Source: Brugia malayi | Taxonomy: Eukaryota > Nematoda > Chromadorea > Rhabditida > Onchocercidae | Direction: 5' to 3' | DNA length: 64,000 nt | NCBI RefSeq assembly: GCF_000002995.4 | Contig: NW_025062479.1 | Location: 14,628,721-14,692,720 of the forward strand | Part shown: piece after piece, positions 12,550-25,470 of the stretch | How positions within the stretch are numbered: the first letter of the stretch is position 1 | Layout: each line of letters opens with the position of its first letter | Program-made: the position numbers and the translations under genes | The notes under the pieces: generated by a model | Told to the model about the DNA's origin: nothing | What the model saw: only the letters and a program-made list of their open reading frames with translations | The model's database searches: none

Positions 12550-15500
12550 TCAGTAATGCGCAGTAACCCTGCAAATCTCAATGAGATCATCGATAATATG
12601 ATAACGACTAGTCCCTAATTTCCGCGCCAAATCATTCTTTTCTGGGAGCGAAAGATGTAAATATTGCATCGCTACATCACCATCCACTAAATTTCGAGTG
12701 TTCTGAAAAAAAAAAAAAAAAAAAAAAACTTTCATTTGAATTCTTCATACATCATTTCCATTTTCTTTGTTAATATTCCTTTTGCTGAATGCTCACCCAA
12801 TACCACAGTATTAATGGAAAGACTAAATAGCTAACTGGATAAGTACATCCTTCTATTTCAGCTAGTTTAAAATCTTATAAGGCCAAAAAAAAAAAGAAAA
12901 GAAAATCGATAAATTATATTTATTGCCTGACTAAATATAAAAAAAATTTACAAGAGAAAACTAACAAGATAATGATTTGGCCTTTGTGGTCGAGCTGCTC
13001 GTGCACCCTTTGCATTTAAACCAGCAGGTTGCAGTACCATCGATGACATTAATTGTTGTAACATATGCAATCGTCGGAATACCTAATCAAATATAAAGCC
13101 AAACGAACCAATGAAGTCATGATTTGCTAGGAGTAATATAAATTAACTATTCAAAATTCTTAAGATATTTTGATATAAACAAATCGGAATTCACTTTTTA
13201 TACCAAACTGTACATTATATTTTAATGTAAATTTATCGATCTAATTCGTGGTCATAAGAATGCAAAAAAAAAAAAAAAAGAGAGAGAGAGAAATCAAACT
13301 TTTTCGGTAAGAGGTCGTAAATAGCCGAAACTTCCATCTAATGATGCAAACAAAACACTTTGTCGTTCCAATGAGAATAATTCATTCTCAACAAAGCCAC
13401 TTGAAATATGGCCTAAAAAAACAATACATTTTCAAATTTTCCGCAAATTTCTTCTCTCCTATAATAACAACTTCATTGTGGTGCAGAGAAGAAAAGAGCA
13501 CACTTACAATTACACATATGCATGTACTCAATGAGAATTTAAAGCTTTAATGATAATTTCGCATATCTACCTGAGAATACTCACTGATCTCGAAAAGTAT
13601 ATATTACTTGTCAGTATTTAAAAAAAAATCAAAACAAAAAGAAAAAGCTTCAAAAGTTTTTAACAAGCAATAACTCATGTTTATTATTTTGATGATCACC
13701 TTTCACTCGAATAAATGAGTTCACAACTGTTCCAATATTAATCTCAGCTCGTAGCGTTAATTTTTCCCCTCCCAATGATTCCAATGTTTCAGGCAAATAA
13801 TTAAAAATGGCTATGTTAGCAGCTTCATCAGACATTATAAATCCCATTTGTTTGTTATCAATTAGAAATTGAGCAGCCATTGGTGGTTGAACATCAGAGC
13901 GCATATCACGACTAGCCAATGATAGTGCTTTATATTCCTCCTGAAAATAAATTTAGGGAAAATCACTTATGTAGTTTTTAACATTACTATTGAGCACACA
14001 AATTTTTCATCTAAAAATAATGATTAAGTAAATGACATCATAGGTTAAGTGATTACCTGATATCGTAGCAAAGCCAACGAACGATACATGTCGCATGCAA
14101 GGGCAAGATTCCGCACACCAATTAGCTGATGAATATAAAAATGCATGTCCAGAAAAGATATTCCTTGTAGATTGTTATCTTTAAATAACCAGATAAATAC
14201 CTAAAACGAGGGTAATTAAGAAAGTTATATTACAGTGAGAAACAATTTTAAGTTTTATAATGGCTCTATAATGGCCCTCCTTGGGCCGTTCTTTCTTAAT
14301 CATTGTATTTGAAAAAAAGAAAAAAAAAAAAAAAAAACTAAAACAAATAGTTAATTTTGATCAAACCACTTTTTGACATTCAAAACTCGAATAAAATTAC
14401 CTTGAAGGAAGATAAACTTAGAATATTATTGAGATAAAAAGATAAAATAGTGGCTTAAGAAGAGTTATCTTCCCTAACTTGCAGAAAATTTTCAAATTGC
14501 GTGTTAGCTAAAAGAAAAAAAGAGATTTTTGCATCAAACTTCATTCTTCATTAAAACTGAAATCACATGCCTCCTTAAAATAAAATTCAATGATTTAATA
14601 AATTTAAAAAATTAAATCAACAAAACACCTTTTGACCCATGCCAGTTAACAAATAACCATTGCACGAGCATAAGCTTGTAACTGGTCCTTTTTGCTCCTT
14701 ATCGTACAGTGTTTTTATTCGATGCTTACTTGTTGGTTGTCCCGGTTCTGGAACTACCTGAAATAACATACAGAAAGATGAAACTAACACTCTTATTTTT
14801 TCCCTATTTTATTGTTCAGATAAATACTTTTGTTTGCGAACGTCAAATAACTTAAATAAAGAATGGATTTAAATGATATCATAAACCATTTGCAATCATA
14901 TTGCATCTAAAAAGCTAACTGATCCTGATCTTAAAATTCCTAATCTTAAAAGTAATTTTCCTTAACATAATCTTAAAAATAAATTTTTGAACAAAATTAT
15001 TACTTCTATAATTTCTGAAATGATGATTCGGCCTCGTACTAAAACTTCTTCACCATAATTACAAGCAGTCCCAACAGCTAAATAATTTTGTACACCGGAT
15101 ACAGTACCCTCAGATCGCAAAACAACTTCTTCACAACATGTTACTACTTCGAATTCTTCAAAAAGTATTTCCACATGCTGTACTGGTTTCCAATCTTCTG
15201 GTGAATACAGCTAAATCAAAATATTTTTTACCATCAAAGAGAAACAATTATCGTTTCATTTAAAAAAAAAAAAAAAAAAAAAATAATAATAATAATAAGG
15301 ACTAGTCTTCAACTATTTTAATAAACATTACAAACATGAACATTACAAAATCTCACAGAGGAAAATATTAACACTCCATTTTGCTAAGAATTTTTTTGCC
15401 TTGACTTCTTTCAATTGTGATTTTTTATTATAAAAACAATAAGCAAGGAAAGATAAATGATTTACTTGTAATTTATATTGATCCATTTCCGGATACACAA

Positions 15501-18500
15501 ATGTATCCGGTTTTTCGTGTTCCTCAAATGTTTTGTCATCATTTATAAGCACACACATTTTTGTTACCTTCCTCTTCTCGCTTGTCAACACGGCGTACGT
15601 ATTTGAATGCAGCAAATATACAACACTATGTACAGTAGCTCCAACGTTTATCCTTTTAACTGGATATGATGCATCAAGTATCATATCGCTCTAGAAAAAA
15701 GCAATCTCTTTGTTGTAAAATATTAAATTTAATTCATCAAACTTTCTTAAATTTTTGCTCATGATGAGAGGAAAACAAAGAAAAAACATTAACAAACACA
15801 CAAAAAAAAAGAAAATTATTTCGTCTAATTACAACAAGTAATTAGTTTGCTAACTTTCGCTCAGAACATATCCTTTCATTTATGCTTGAAATAAAAGTTT
15901 AAAAAAATGAAAAATCTACCGGTAACTTTGCTACACGCATAAACCGATCTCGTTCTGTCAAATAAATAAATCCATTAGGACAAACTGCATTATTGAAAGT
16001 AGTAAACGATAATATCGGTCCATCAAGATTAACAGGATGAAGGCGTGGTACACCACTTTCAAGGAAGAAAATACATGGATACGACGAACAAATAAAGACA
16101 CCATTTAACTGAAAAAAATTATAAAAGAGAGGCATTTTAAAACTGGTTTAAGTAGATACTACTTTTTTTTCTTGCAAAGGAAATTAAAATATGCTAAAAG
16201 CTTACTACATTTCCAATTCGCTCAAAGAAATGCAAAACAGTTTTATGTCTAACAGCATCTCGAACTGATTCAACTGCTGCTCGGCCATCTGTACCTTGAA
16301 AACGGCATGACCTGGTGACAGTTGTATATGGAAGTCGTTTGAAGCTGAAACGATTATGAGAATTAACTTTTTTTAATATTGATATTCAAAAGAAACCTGA
16401 AAAATATATTTCTATATTTAAAATATACATTTTAAAAATCAACTCATTTCTGGTCTGCATGATAAAAATATTTGCATAATCCCTTTAATAATATCAAATA
16501 TTACTTTACAGAAGTATTAGTGCTGGATCAAAATAAAAGGAAAATAAATTAATAAATAATTTTAAATCGTACACATTACAGTACAACTTTTTAATTTGGA
16601 ACTAAAAAAAATTTTATTGTTTGCAACACTAGATGCATTTCTTCAGAATCAAACTTTCCAAGATAATCATGCAAAAATCATTATTTGATTTAAAGCTTGA
16701 GAAAATCGATTTTGTTTTTTCAAATAGAAAAATCGAAAGGAAAGGAAAGCGAATGCATACCGTATAGCAAGATGCCCTTGAATACCATTATTGTAAGTGA
16801 ACATTTCGTATGCAGAAACCGTATCATCAATAAGTAAAAAAAGCAGTGGACGTCCTTGATTCATTCCCATTCCAACAAGAAGCTACAAACTTTGAAATAA
16901 TCTGCATTAATTTTAAACTTTTCTGAAAATTAACTTCGATGATAGAATGTTTACCAGTTCCATAATCACTTCTTCCGGCTTTACAGCAAATGTATCAGTC
17001 ATTGTTCCGGACATTGCATCAATACCTTCTCCCGTAACTGGCTCGTCATCGACATACGGTTGGTCAGTGGCAATGTCCGGCAAATGACTAATTTTTTTCA
17101 CCATATAAACTAAATGTAGTTCCGGTATGGAATATATGTACATGTTTCCATTTTCTCGAGCAATCTAAAAATAGCAAAACATTATATGAACATCAGACAA
17201 ATATTGTTCAATTTAAAAAAAAAAAAAAATGCTTATAACAAATATATATGATCACATGAAGCGTATTAGATGCTGCACAGACAGATAAAACACATTTTTA
17301 TATCTTATCAAATACTTACTGCAATCCAATGTGAAGGCACAATCGTATTTGGGTCGATTACATCGGTATCAAAATGAGTATTTTGTTCTGTTAATTTCAT
17401 ACCAACAATTCTACGTTTAGACACCGTTTCTTTTTCTGAAACAAATATTAAAATATTACCATTAACAGTTTCAGCAAAATTAGAGAAATGAAATTTGCAA
17501 CTTCCATGCATTTGCAACTGATCTTACATGTGCTTCAAAAAAGAGTCTGTCATATGCGTAATATTTCAGTCAGATCTCTCATAACTTTATTCAAACCTGA
17601 ATAAAATAATAAATGGAAAAAATTTAAAACAGAAATATGTACTGAGAAAAATAATCACACACTTGATTTTTTTGAATCTCCATACAACAGCAAATCATCC
17701 ACATCGTCAAAATCTTCTTGCTCTGGAATATGCATATTAGCACCAGTTGCTTGTTGCTGTTGAGACATATTTGTTGCAGAACAAAATCGAATAATTCCGC
17801 TCATATCACGATAAATTGATAATGATGTAATTGGCGACGTCTCATGACGTAATCTTTTCGAAATATCAATTTCCTGCAAAGGGGATTCCAGGTTTAATTG
17901 AAGGTAACAGACGTTAGTTATTAGCTTTAACGAATAATCCGAAAACTGGTTTAAAAAAAAATTGATGCGAGAACAATTTTATTACCTTTAAAGATACATG
18001 CGGTTGATTGGTTAATTCATACATTAATAATCTCCCGTTCTGAGTACATATGGCAATGTATGGATCCACAATGGAAGCACTCCGCACCGGAAATGTTAAT
18101 TGGAGTGGTATATACTGAATTTGCTGTCCTTCTGCAACCATTACCAAACTCGATGTAGTCACCTGAAAAAAAAAAAAGAGGAAAAGCTTCACGGTCTAGA
18201 AAAATAAATTGTGCTTTTCTCTCTAAAAAGCAAATCTAAAAAAATCTAAAAAGCAAAAAATCATACTTGAACAGCAAGACCACCATCAGCTAATTCACCA
18301 GCAGCAATGGTTGATTCTGAAGTGGAGAATATCGGCGCTTCCAGTTCTACCAAATCATTATCCGTTTCCAATGCCAAAGTTCCCAGCTAACAAATTTCAA
18401 TATAAATTAAAAATTCAGGTTATCTAATAATAAAGGGACATATCTCAGGGAAATTTAGTTCATAATGCTTGAACTACATTTCAGTCATTTAATTTAATGT

Positions 18501-21500
18501 ATCTGTTGACAGCATGGCGACATCACTTACTAAGTTATACAACGTCTAATGTAAAAAAATACACTATTCCAACCCTCGAATCACTTAAGTGGTATTTGTT
18601 CACTTACCAAGATTGAATATACAGTTAAACAAAAAGTGAACCTCTCTTGAAGCAATGAAATACATGTGAGTATCATCCTCACGGCGCCCAACAGCCCAAT
18701 ATTGCACAACTCCTTCAATGCTGAAAAAAAAAAAAAAAAAAAAGACATAAAAAATACTATGCCGCCAACTTCAACTTAAGTATAAAAATAAAAAACTCCA
18801 TCTTCTTTTAGGAAAGTAATGCAGAGCTTAACTTTATAAACGTATGATCAATAAGTTCATAAGTAGCAAGCAAAGAAAAAAGTACTACTTTATTTAATAC
18901 TGAAAGCATTAAAACAATTGTCTGAAACAAAATTTTGCTCTTATTTGACTATATTTCCAAATAATTTACATTTTTTAGTTTGTCAACCACAATCACATAT
19001 CCTTGCTAACCTGAAAACTAAACAAGAATATGAAGTCTAACAAACCTTAGTCCCTATTAACAAAACTTTTGAGAGTTAGCATATAAATGTATAATACCTG
19101 TTCAATATAAATCTTACTAAACAAGCATCATATTTAATATTTAGAAAATCTTTGCACAACTCTTCAGTTCAAGGAGTTTGCTGGCAAAAAATGCTTTTAC
19201 AAAAAGATGAGCTAACCTGCTACTTGTGATGATTTCAGGACGAATGCTCCTTTGAAGTATGCAAATGCTTCCAAATTTTCCATGGCCGCAAGCACATACC
19301 TAAAAGCTTAAATTGTGCTAATTTAAAATTGATTTATCGAAAATTGCTTGATAGCTTCGTTAATAGAAGTAAAACCATCCACTTTTTTAATGCATTGTAC
19401 AGCAAATGTTTTAATAATGCGCATTCTAACTAAAATATATTTCAAAATACATGCTTAATCTTTATAAGACAAATAATTATGAGCAAACAAAAAACCATAC
19501 TATTTGTTAGACATGATCAAATATCCATGTCAAGTTCCATATTAACGAGATATATAAGCATATAAAGCTATATTCTTCCGCCTAGTGTAATTTTTGCATT
19601 GAGTAAATGAAAAAATCGCTGAATGCAATACTCGAAAACTTCTAAAAAAAACTCACCAAATCAAAAAGTGGATCTTTTCGGGTTATTTCCTGGAAGTAAG
19701 CACTGACACTCGGACAACCACCAGTTATTTTCTTGCAAGGGCCGACGTTAAGCAATTTATCAAGCACGCGAATATTCAACAATTCTTCTGTTACGTCCGG
19801 TTTTGCAACCTAAAGATCTAGTTTTTAAGGACTTCTTTTTTCTTAAAAAAAAAATAATCGATAGCAGTTTATATCCGTTACTGGAATATATAAACAAACA
19901 ATATCCTCATAATGATAAAAGGAATGATATCCCTATAAACATATTAACATACGCTATAAATTTATTACAGACATTTGCATCTCGTCCATTACTACTGATA
20001 AGAAAACTAAATACCAACTTTCGGAAGCACTTCGCCATACAACTCAAAATCTTCATCTTCTTCATTCGCATTTGGTTCGGTGCTCAATTTCATTTTCTTT
20101 GTTGCAGATTCTTCCAGCGTAGATTGTTCAAAAATACAATGTAGAAATACGGAATCACAAAGACGAGAGCCAATGAAGAGATAACCAGGTGCACAGGAAG
20201 TCATCGTGCATGGGATTACCGTTTCTAAAGTAAACCATACCTCAAGAAAACAGTAAAAAAAAAAAAAAAAAAAGGAAAAAGAAAACAGTAACTCAATTCT
20301 CCGATCAACATTACATTGTCATCAGCCATAAATGAAGCAGCATTGCTTCTCACAGTGAAGAATATAAATCAGTATATAGTTTTCTCAAAACCTTCTAAAA
20401 TTAAAATGAATACAACAACTGAAATGGATGATTTCATAAAATCTATCCCCATAATTTCTGTTTATAGCTTTTAACAATTTCCAAATTTACATACTAAGGA
20501 AAGCGAGTAGAGTTTATTCGTGATATCTCTAGAAAATTGTCACTACCAGATTATATAAATTCTTATTTCGGACAATTACAACATTTTGGTTGTTTTTAAA
20601 TCATAGCTGCCGCCTCCATTAAATTTTATTAAACAAATATTTATTCTTGGCATCCCAGTACGATAGTGTACTTCTCAAATTAATGAAAAGTCCCAGATTA
20701 TTACAATAATAGAGATAATGTTATTTAAAATATGGGAATCAGTGAAAACTGCTTCAAAAAGCCAATTATGACAACCTCCTTTTCCCGGATTTCCAACCTT
20801 CAAGAAAAAGAAGGTGAAAAACATTTCTTAACTTACCAAACTGAAACTTCAACTCCAGTGATTTGACCGAATTTGTTGCGTCCGTAACTAAAATCAGTGT
20901 AAACAATCGTCCATTGCGATCGCACAGTAAAATCTGAAAACAATGAAAAGGCATTTGCGAAGCACTGTCAACATTTGAAAATATTGGTCGCCATAATTCT
21001 GATTTACGAATCATAAGCATTTTAGCTCCTAAGAATAAAGGAATCTATGGAAGAGAACTTTTGAAATTTCAGAAAGGTTTGAGTTTATGAGAGAAAACCT
21101 TATTTGTAGAAACAACAGTCACAACAGCACCGTCCAGTGTTAGAGCCATATGCTTGAAGTCTTTTAATGGAAATTTAGTGAAACCATCCATGCAACTGTT
21201 AAGCGATATACCTGTAAAAATGATAGTACAGCCAAAGCCTCAAGAAATCAAAACAACTTTATTGTAATTTTGAGTCGAAAAACGAGTATTTATAGCTAGT
21301 ACTTTAGGTTGGAAATAAACACTGCATTTGTACAAAATACAAAAACCATCATTAATTTTAAAACTTAATAATGTTATTTTAAATAAGATAGACAGAATCA
21401 AACTTGAATATGACTGATGAACAGTTAACTAACCACATGGAGGGACAGACTGATTCAAATAGATAAGTTCATTTGTAGCAACTAGCAAAATTCCACCAAC

Positions 21501-23403
21501 TGGTCGTGGAATTGCAAGAATCTATAAAAAACAAAGTTGCAAAAAAAGATATTTCTAATTAATTAAAATGAAAAGAAGAAATTCATTTATTTTAGGACAC
21601 AAGTGATCATGAAAGACAACAATTTACAAAGAAACGAAGGTCACAACAATTAACAAAAGAGTGCTATTTGTTTCATTTTCTATCGACATCAAATAGATGA
21701 ATAAAACCAAGGTTAAGTATAATGAAAAAAGTATTTCAAAAATTTGAAAGTTCAAAAACCAACTTGATTACAATCCATCGGTAGATTGGTTAATTGCCAT
21801 ACTGAAGCAAGAACTTGTTCTTTAACATTTAATGAGACACCTAATACACACATGGTATCGTAACGTACACAAGCACTGCAATATACATGCCATTATCAGA
21901 TGATGGGTTCAAAAAAAAAAAATCTACACACGGAATCTATCAAATAATTAATGAAACATCATTTTATCTTGTTATCTTAATCTAATATCGTTGAGAATAC
22001 AATAATTATTGACATTAATATCGTTGTAAAATAAGGATGAAATTAAAAAATTACCGTCCACAAGTGGTTTGAACAGGTTCATAAAGGAATAATAATGTTG
22101 GTTCGTAGTAACCATCAAGAAAAACCATATCAACCACATTAACCAAACGAGAATCAATTTGGGAAAGTTGAACTGTATATGAATGTAATTGGGTACTTGA
22201 GTCATTGAATGGTAACACAGCAAGGTATCTGAAACGATGATGAGCAAATGAAGCATTTGAAATAAGATTTCATAATGTATAATACTAAATAAGAATGACT
22301 GAAAATACCAATAAATTTTACACTTCAGTTATATTAAAATAAATATTCCACTTTATAGTATTAAGTTAATATGCATCGTTAATTATAAAATTAATTTTTT
22401 TGAACGAATATGGATTAAGGAAGAAACACAAACTTTAGTTTTATTAATTGACGAGGAAGGAATAAGTATAATGTTACCAATAAGATATATTAATCTTCTT
22501 AACTAAAGGAAAGAAAATGTTTTTAAATGATATTCGAAAAGCATGTTACAAATTATTACCTCCCAAAAACAAGCATGGAAGCACATCGTTGACCTGGATC
22601 AACACGAATAACTGGACGAGGTAAATTCTTAGTGAATCCATCTTTCAACAGCTCATCTTCGAAGCAGTGTAATGAAATTGTTTTCAAACACCGATCAGCT
22701 GGATTTACGGCAACAATAGAAAGTTTTGCATCATCGAATCCAAGTAGAAGACTGTCACAGTCTGGATTCTCTACAAATGATTTGTTCCATTTGATAAAGA
22801 AATTAGTGTGAATTAAAAGGATATGAAATTTAATACTCGAAATGTTACCTTTTATAAAATCAATCTAAATCGATCTTAGTACTAACTGCAATCATCATCA
22901 TAGGCTATTAGTACTTTTTTTTTTCTTAGGAAGTTCTTATCCTTTTTTTTTTCCTCGGCAATTTTTATCACTTATCATGTTTATTTTTTCTCTTTCTTTC
23001 TCTAACAAAAAAAAAAAAAAAAAAAAAAAAATGCACTAAATTATTAATAAGTGAAATTTTAAATTTTTGTTAAGTAATTTCAAATACTTTTTTGTTTTTA
23101 CTATAAGCGTCAATACAATATAAATTTTTACAAATAGAAATAGAAAAGCTAACGTGAAATTCTTGCAATAGCAAACGATTGTACCGGTGCTAATAATCGC
23201 ACAGCTAATAAACATTCTAATCGTGTTGTTTGTGCCCATTGTTGCTCATCTTTTAATAATAATGCATATGGATTAGCACGAAAAATTCGTAAATATTTAA
23301 CACCAATGGTAACTATTTGTAAACCTTTCTCCGGAAAGAATTTTCCACATTCACTAAAATTCACTGCGGTTGAATCATCCGTTTCATGAAGAATTGTATA
23401 CAT
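12550..23403 (-). CDS. cpsf-1: Cleavage and polyadenylation specificity factor subunit 1 (CPSF160)
   Basis: Scaffold of the nuclear CPSF complex that recognises AAUAAA (with WDR33 and CPSF30) and directs pre-mRNA 3' cleavage and polyadenylation. Twenty-seven exons join without phase conflict into 1392 aa (human about 1440): 23154-23403, 22560-22770, 22055-22228, 21764-21875, 21434-21521, 21099-21211, 20837-20933, 20019-20224, 19657-19809, 19217-19299, 18642-18720, 18267-18386, 17986-18162, 17663-17873, 17320-17435, 16955-17164, 16761-16882, 16206-16344, 15920-16108, 15466-15690, 15004-15210, 14629-14757, 14057-14200, 13700-13940, 13300-13412, 12966-13082, 12550-12702. The start [13 protein letters not shown] is the nematode CPSF-1 N-terminus. 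[13 protein letters not shown] and a DLLLYGD segment mark the propeller region. [28 protein letters not shown] and the terminal IIDDLIE...RVTAHY are conserved C-terminal CPSF_A landmarks. Nine of 26 donors begin GTT. Identity is very secure; single exon edges less so. Confidence 0.95.
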
Positions 23404-25470
23404 TATACACCTGTAAAATATATTTGAAATTAAGTTTTTTTTTTTTTCTTTTGGAAATAAAAATATTATTGTATCATTTGGAAAATATGTTTCGTTGATA
23501 ATAATAGTATTTGTTATGCAATCTTATCGATTACATTAATACTGTTTAAGAACGAATAATGTATTTTAAATAATAAGTTTTCGCATTATTCAATCCCAAA
23601 CAATACGAATTTTCCGACAAAAAAGATCAATTTGAAAGAATACCAACAAAAATATATCGTTATATTAGATGGTTAAACTTAACGATGTCTTGTGACAATT
23701 CACAAAATGAACTATTATAAATCGGATGAATCTTACCAATCAAATTAATGATAGGATGTAATTTTATTAATCATATTAATAATAAGATGTAATTTTATCG
23801 ACCATATATTAAGTCTTTAAAGTTTTATTCAGAGAACTGGTAGCAAAAGCATTTACTTACATTTATTTTGAGATTTGTCTATAATAGCATATTTCTAAAT
23901 TTCAATTAATAACCGAACTTTATTTACTAGATATATTTAATATTATACTAAAAATTGATGATACTAATCATGGAGATATAGGCGATCTAAGTAATTTCAA
24001 AGAGTACAAGATATGGAAGTTTAAAAAAAAAAAAAATTGCGAAAAAAATTACAACTTAATTTAACACTGAATTGTTCAGTCTTCTGAAAGTATTCCTAAT
24101 ACATTTGCCGAAGCAATAAAGTATGCAGGTAATTCAGAACTTACACAATATTTGCTTAATCAAATCATAAAATTAAAAATATATAGATGATGTTATTACC
24201 ACTTCAAAACTGAATTTACAATATTACAAAAATATAGCAGTAGCTTAAATGACTTTACAGTTTTATTAATTAGTGAGAAAAACAAAGAACAAAACCAGTG
24301 CAAGAAACAATATAAGAGGAATAATAATAATACAAATGATATGTGAAAGTCACCCGAATCAATAATGCATAGGAGACCAGAGACCTAAGTAATGAAGAAA
24401 TTAATTTCAAATTTTTAATGATTTTAGGTTTTGCAAAAAAAAAAACTTGAAATACCATTAGTTCACGGTATCCCTAAAATCCTTGAGCTTACAACAAACA
24501 GTTCGTAGCTTCTCGCCACAACATTCATCTTCACATAAATTTCATAAATTTTACGTAAACCAACACTGCTATTTCAATAAGTATCACAACAGAAACAGAG
24601 TTTAGTACCTGAACTATGCCATCCTTTATTTAACAAAAGTTTGTTAAATAAAATTTTGCAACTTTTCATTCAAATTTCATTCAAAAAATGATGTCTAACA
24701 AATTACAGAAACCACAACAAAATAAATTCGACCACTGCGTCCAAAATCAATTACGATATTAACAGCTCGATTAACCCAATTTAATTTCTAGGGCTCAAAT
24801 TTCAGACATTATTTGTTTCAAATCGAAAAGTTCTTATCACATTTAGAGCCGTGTTCTCGTCAATTATCACTTAATGTTGGAGATGAAATATGAAATAAGA
24901 ACTACATAACATAGACTTATTTTCATAGATATAAAAGTGAAGGCAAATTAGCACCTAATGGAAAAGGAACCTTGAAACTCCTCAAACATGTAAAACTACA
25001 TAAATTTTAATAAGGATAAATAGAGACAACAGAAGTTAAAATAGCTAACAAAAAGACTATTCAGAAAATTGTACTGGCTTATTCCCGGTGCATCTGATGA
25101 TTTACTGTGCGTTTCGCTCTTATATGAATGTATTTTTTCACCTGTGAAAAAAAAAAAAAAAATAAAAAAACATTACAAAGTGCCACTACTATGAATGAGG
25201 ATCTCCATGCTCACATTTTTTTATTTTTTTTTATTTTTTACTTTATTTTATTTTTTTTTATCTTTTTTTTTTTTGAGAGCCCTATGAAATTTTGACGAAT
25301 AGAATAAAAACTTCTTCCTACAAACAAAGCATAGAAAATATTACAAAAATCTTGACAGTCCTAAATAATTTTTACATAACAGAATTTTATATAACAGAAA
25401 AAATGTTACCGGATGAGATCAGCGATAAGATGGATCGGTGTTGAAAGTTCACACTCTATTGCCATTGTCA
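23404..25470. other. Intergenic spacer upstream of CPSF1
   Basis: About 2.1 kb between the Tyr-rich protein stop and the CPSF1 start. It is AT-rich, with a short direct repeat (GATGTAATTTTAT at about 23756 and 23786) and poly(A)/poly(T) runs around 25150-25275. It must contain the CPSF1 promoter or trans-splice acceptor and the upstream gene's 3' UTR. I see no gene. Confidence 0.5.

Noticed and set aside
19803..20144. 113-codon plus-strand ORF
   Set aside because: It overlaps CPSF1 exons 8 and 9 antisense and shows no splice-consistent partners or recognisable motifs.
20766..21020. Extension of CPSF1 exon 7 upstream to an ATG at 21020
   Set aside because: Exon 6 leaves phase 0, and the acceptor at 20934 continues the conserved sequence. 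The longer version is out of frame with exon 6.
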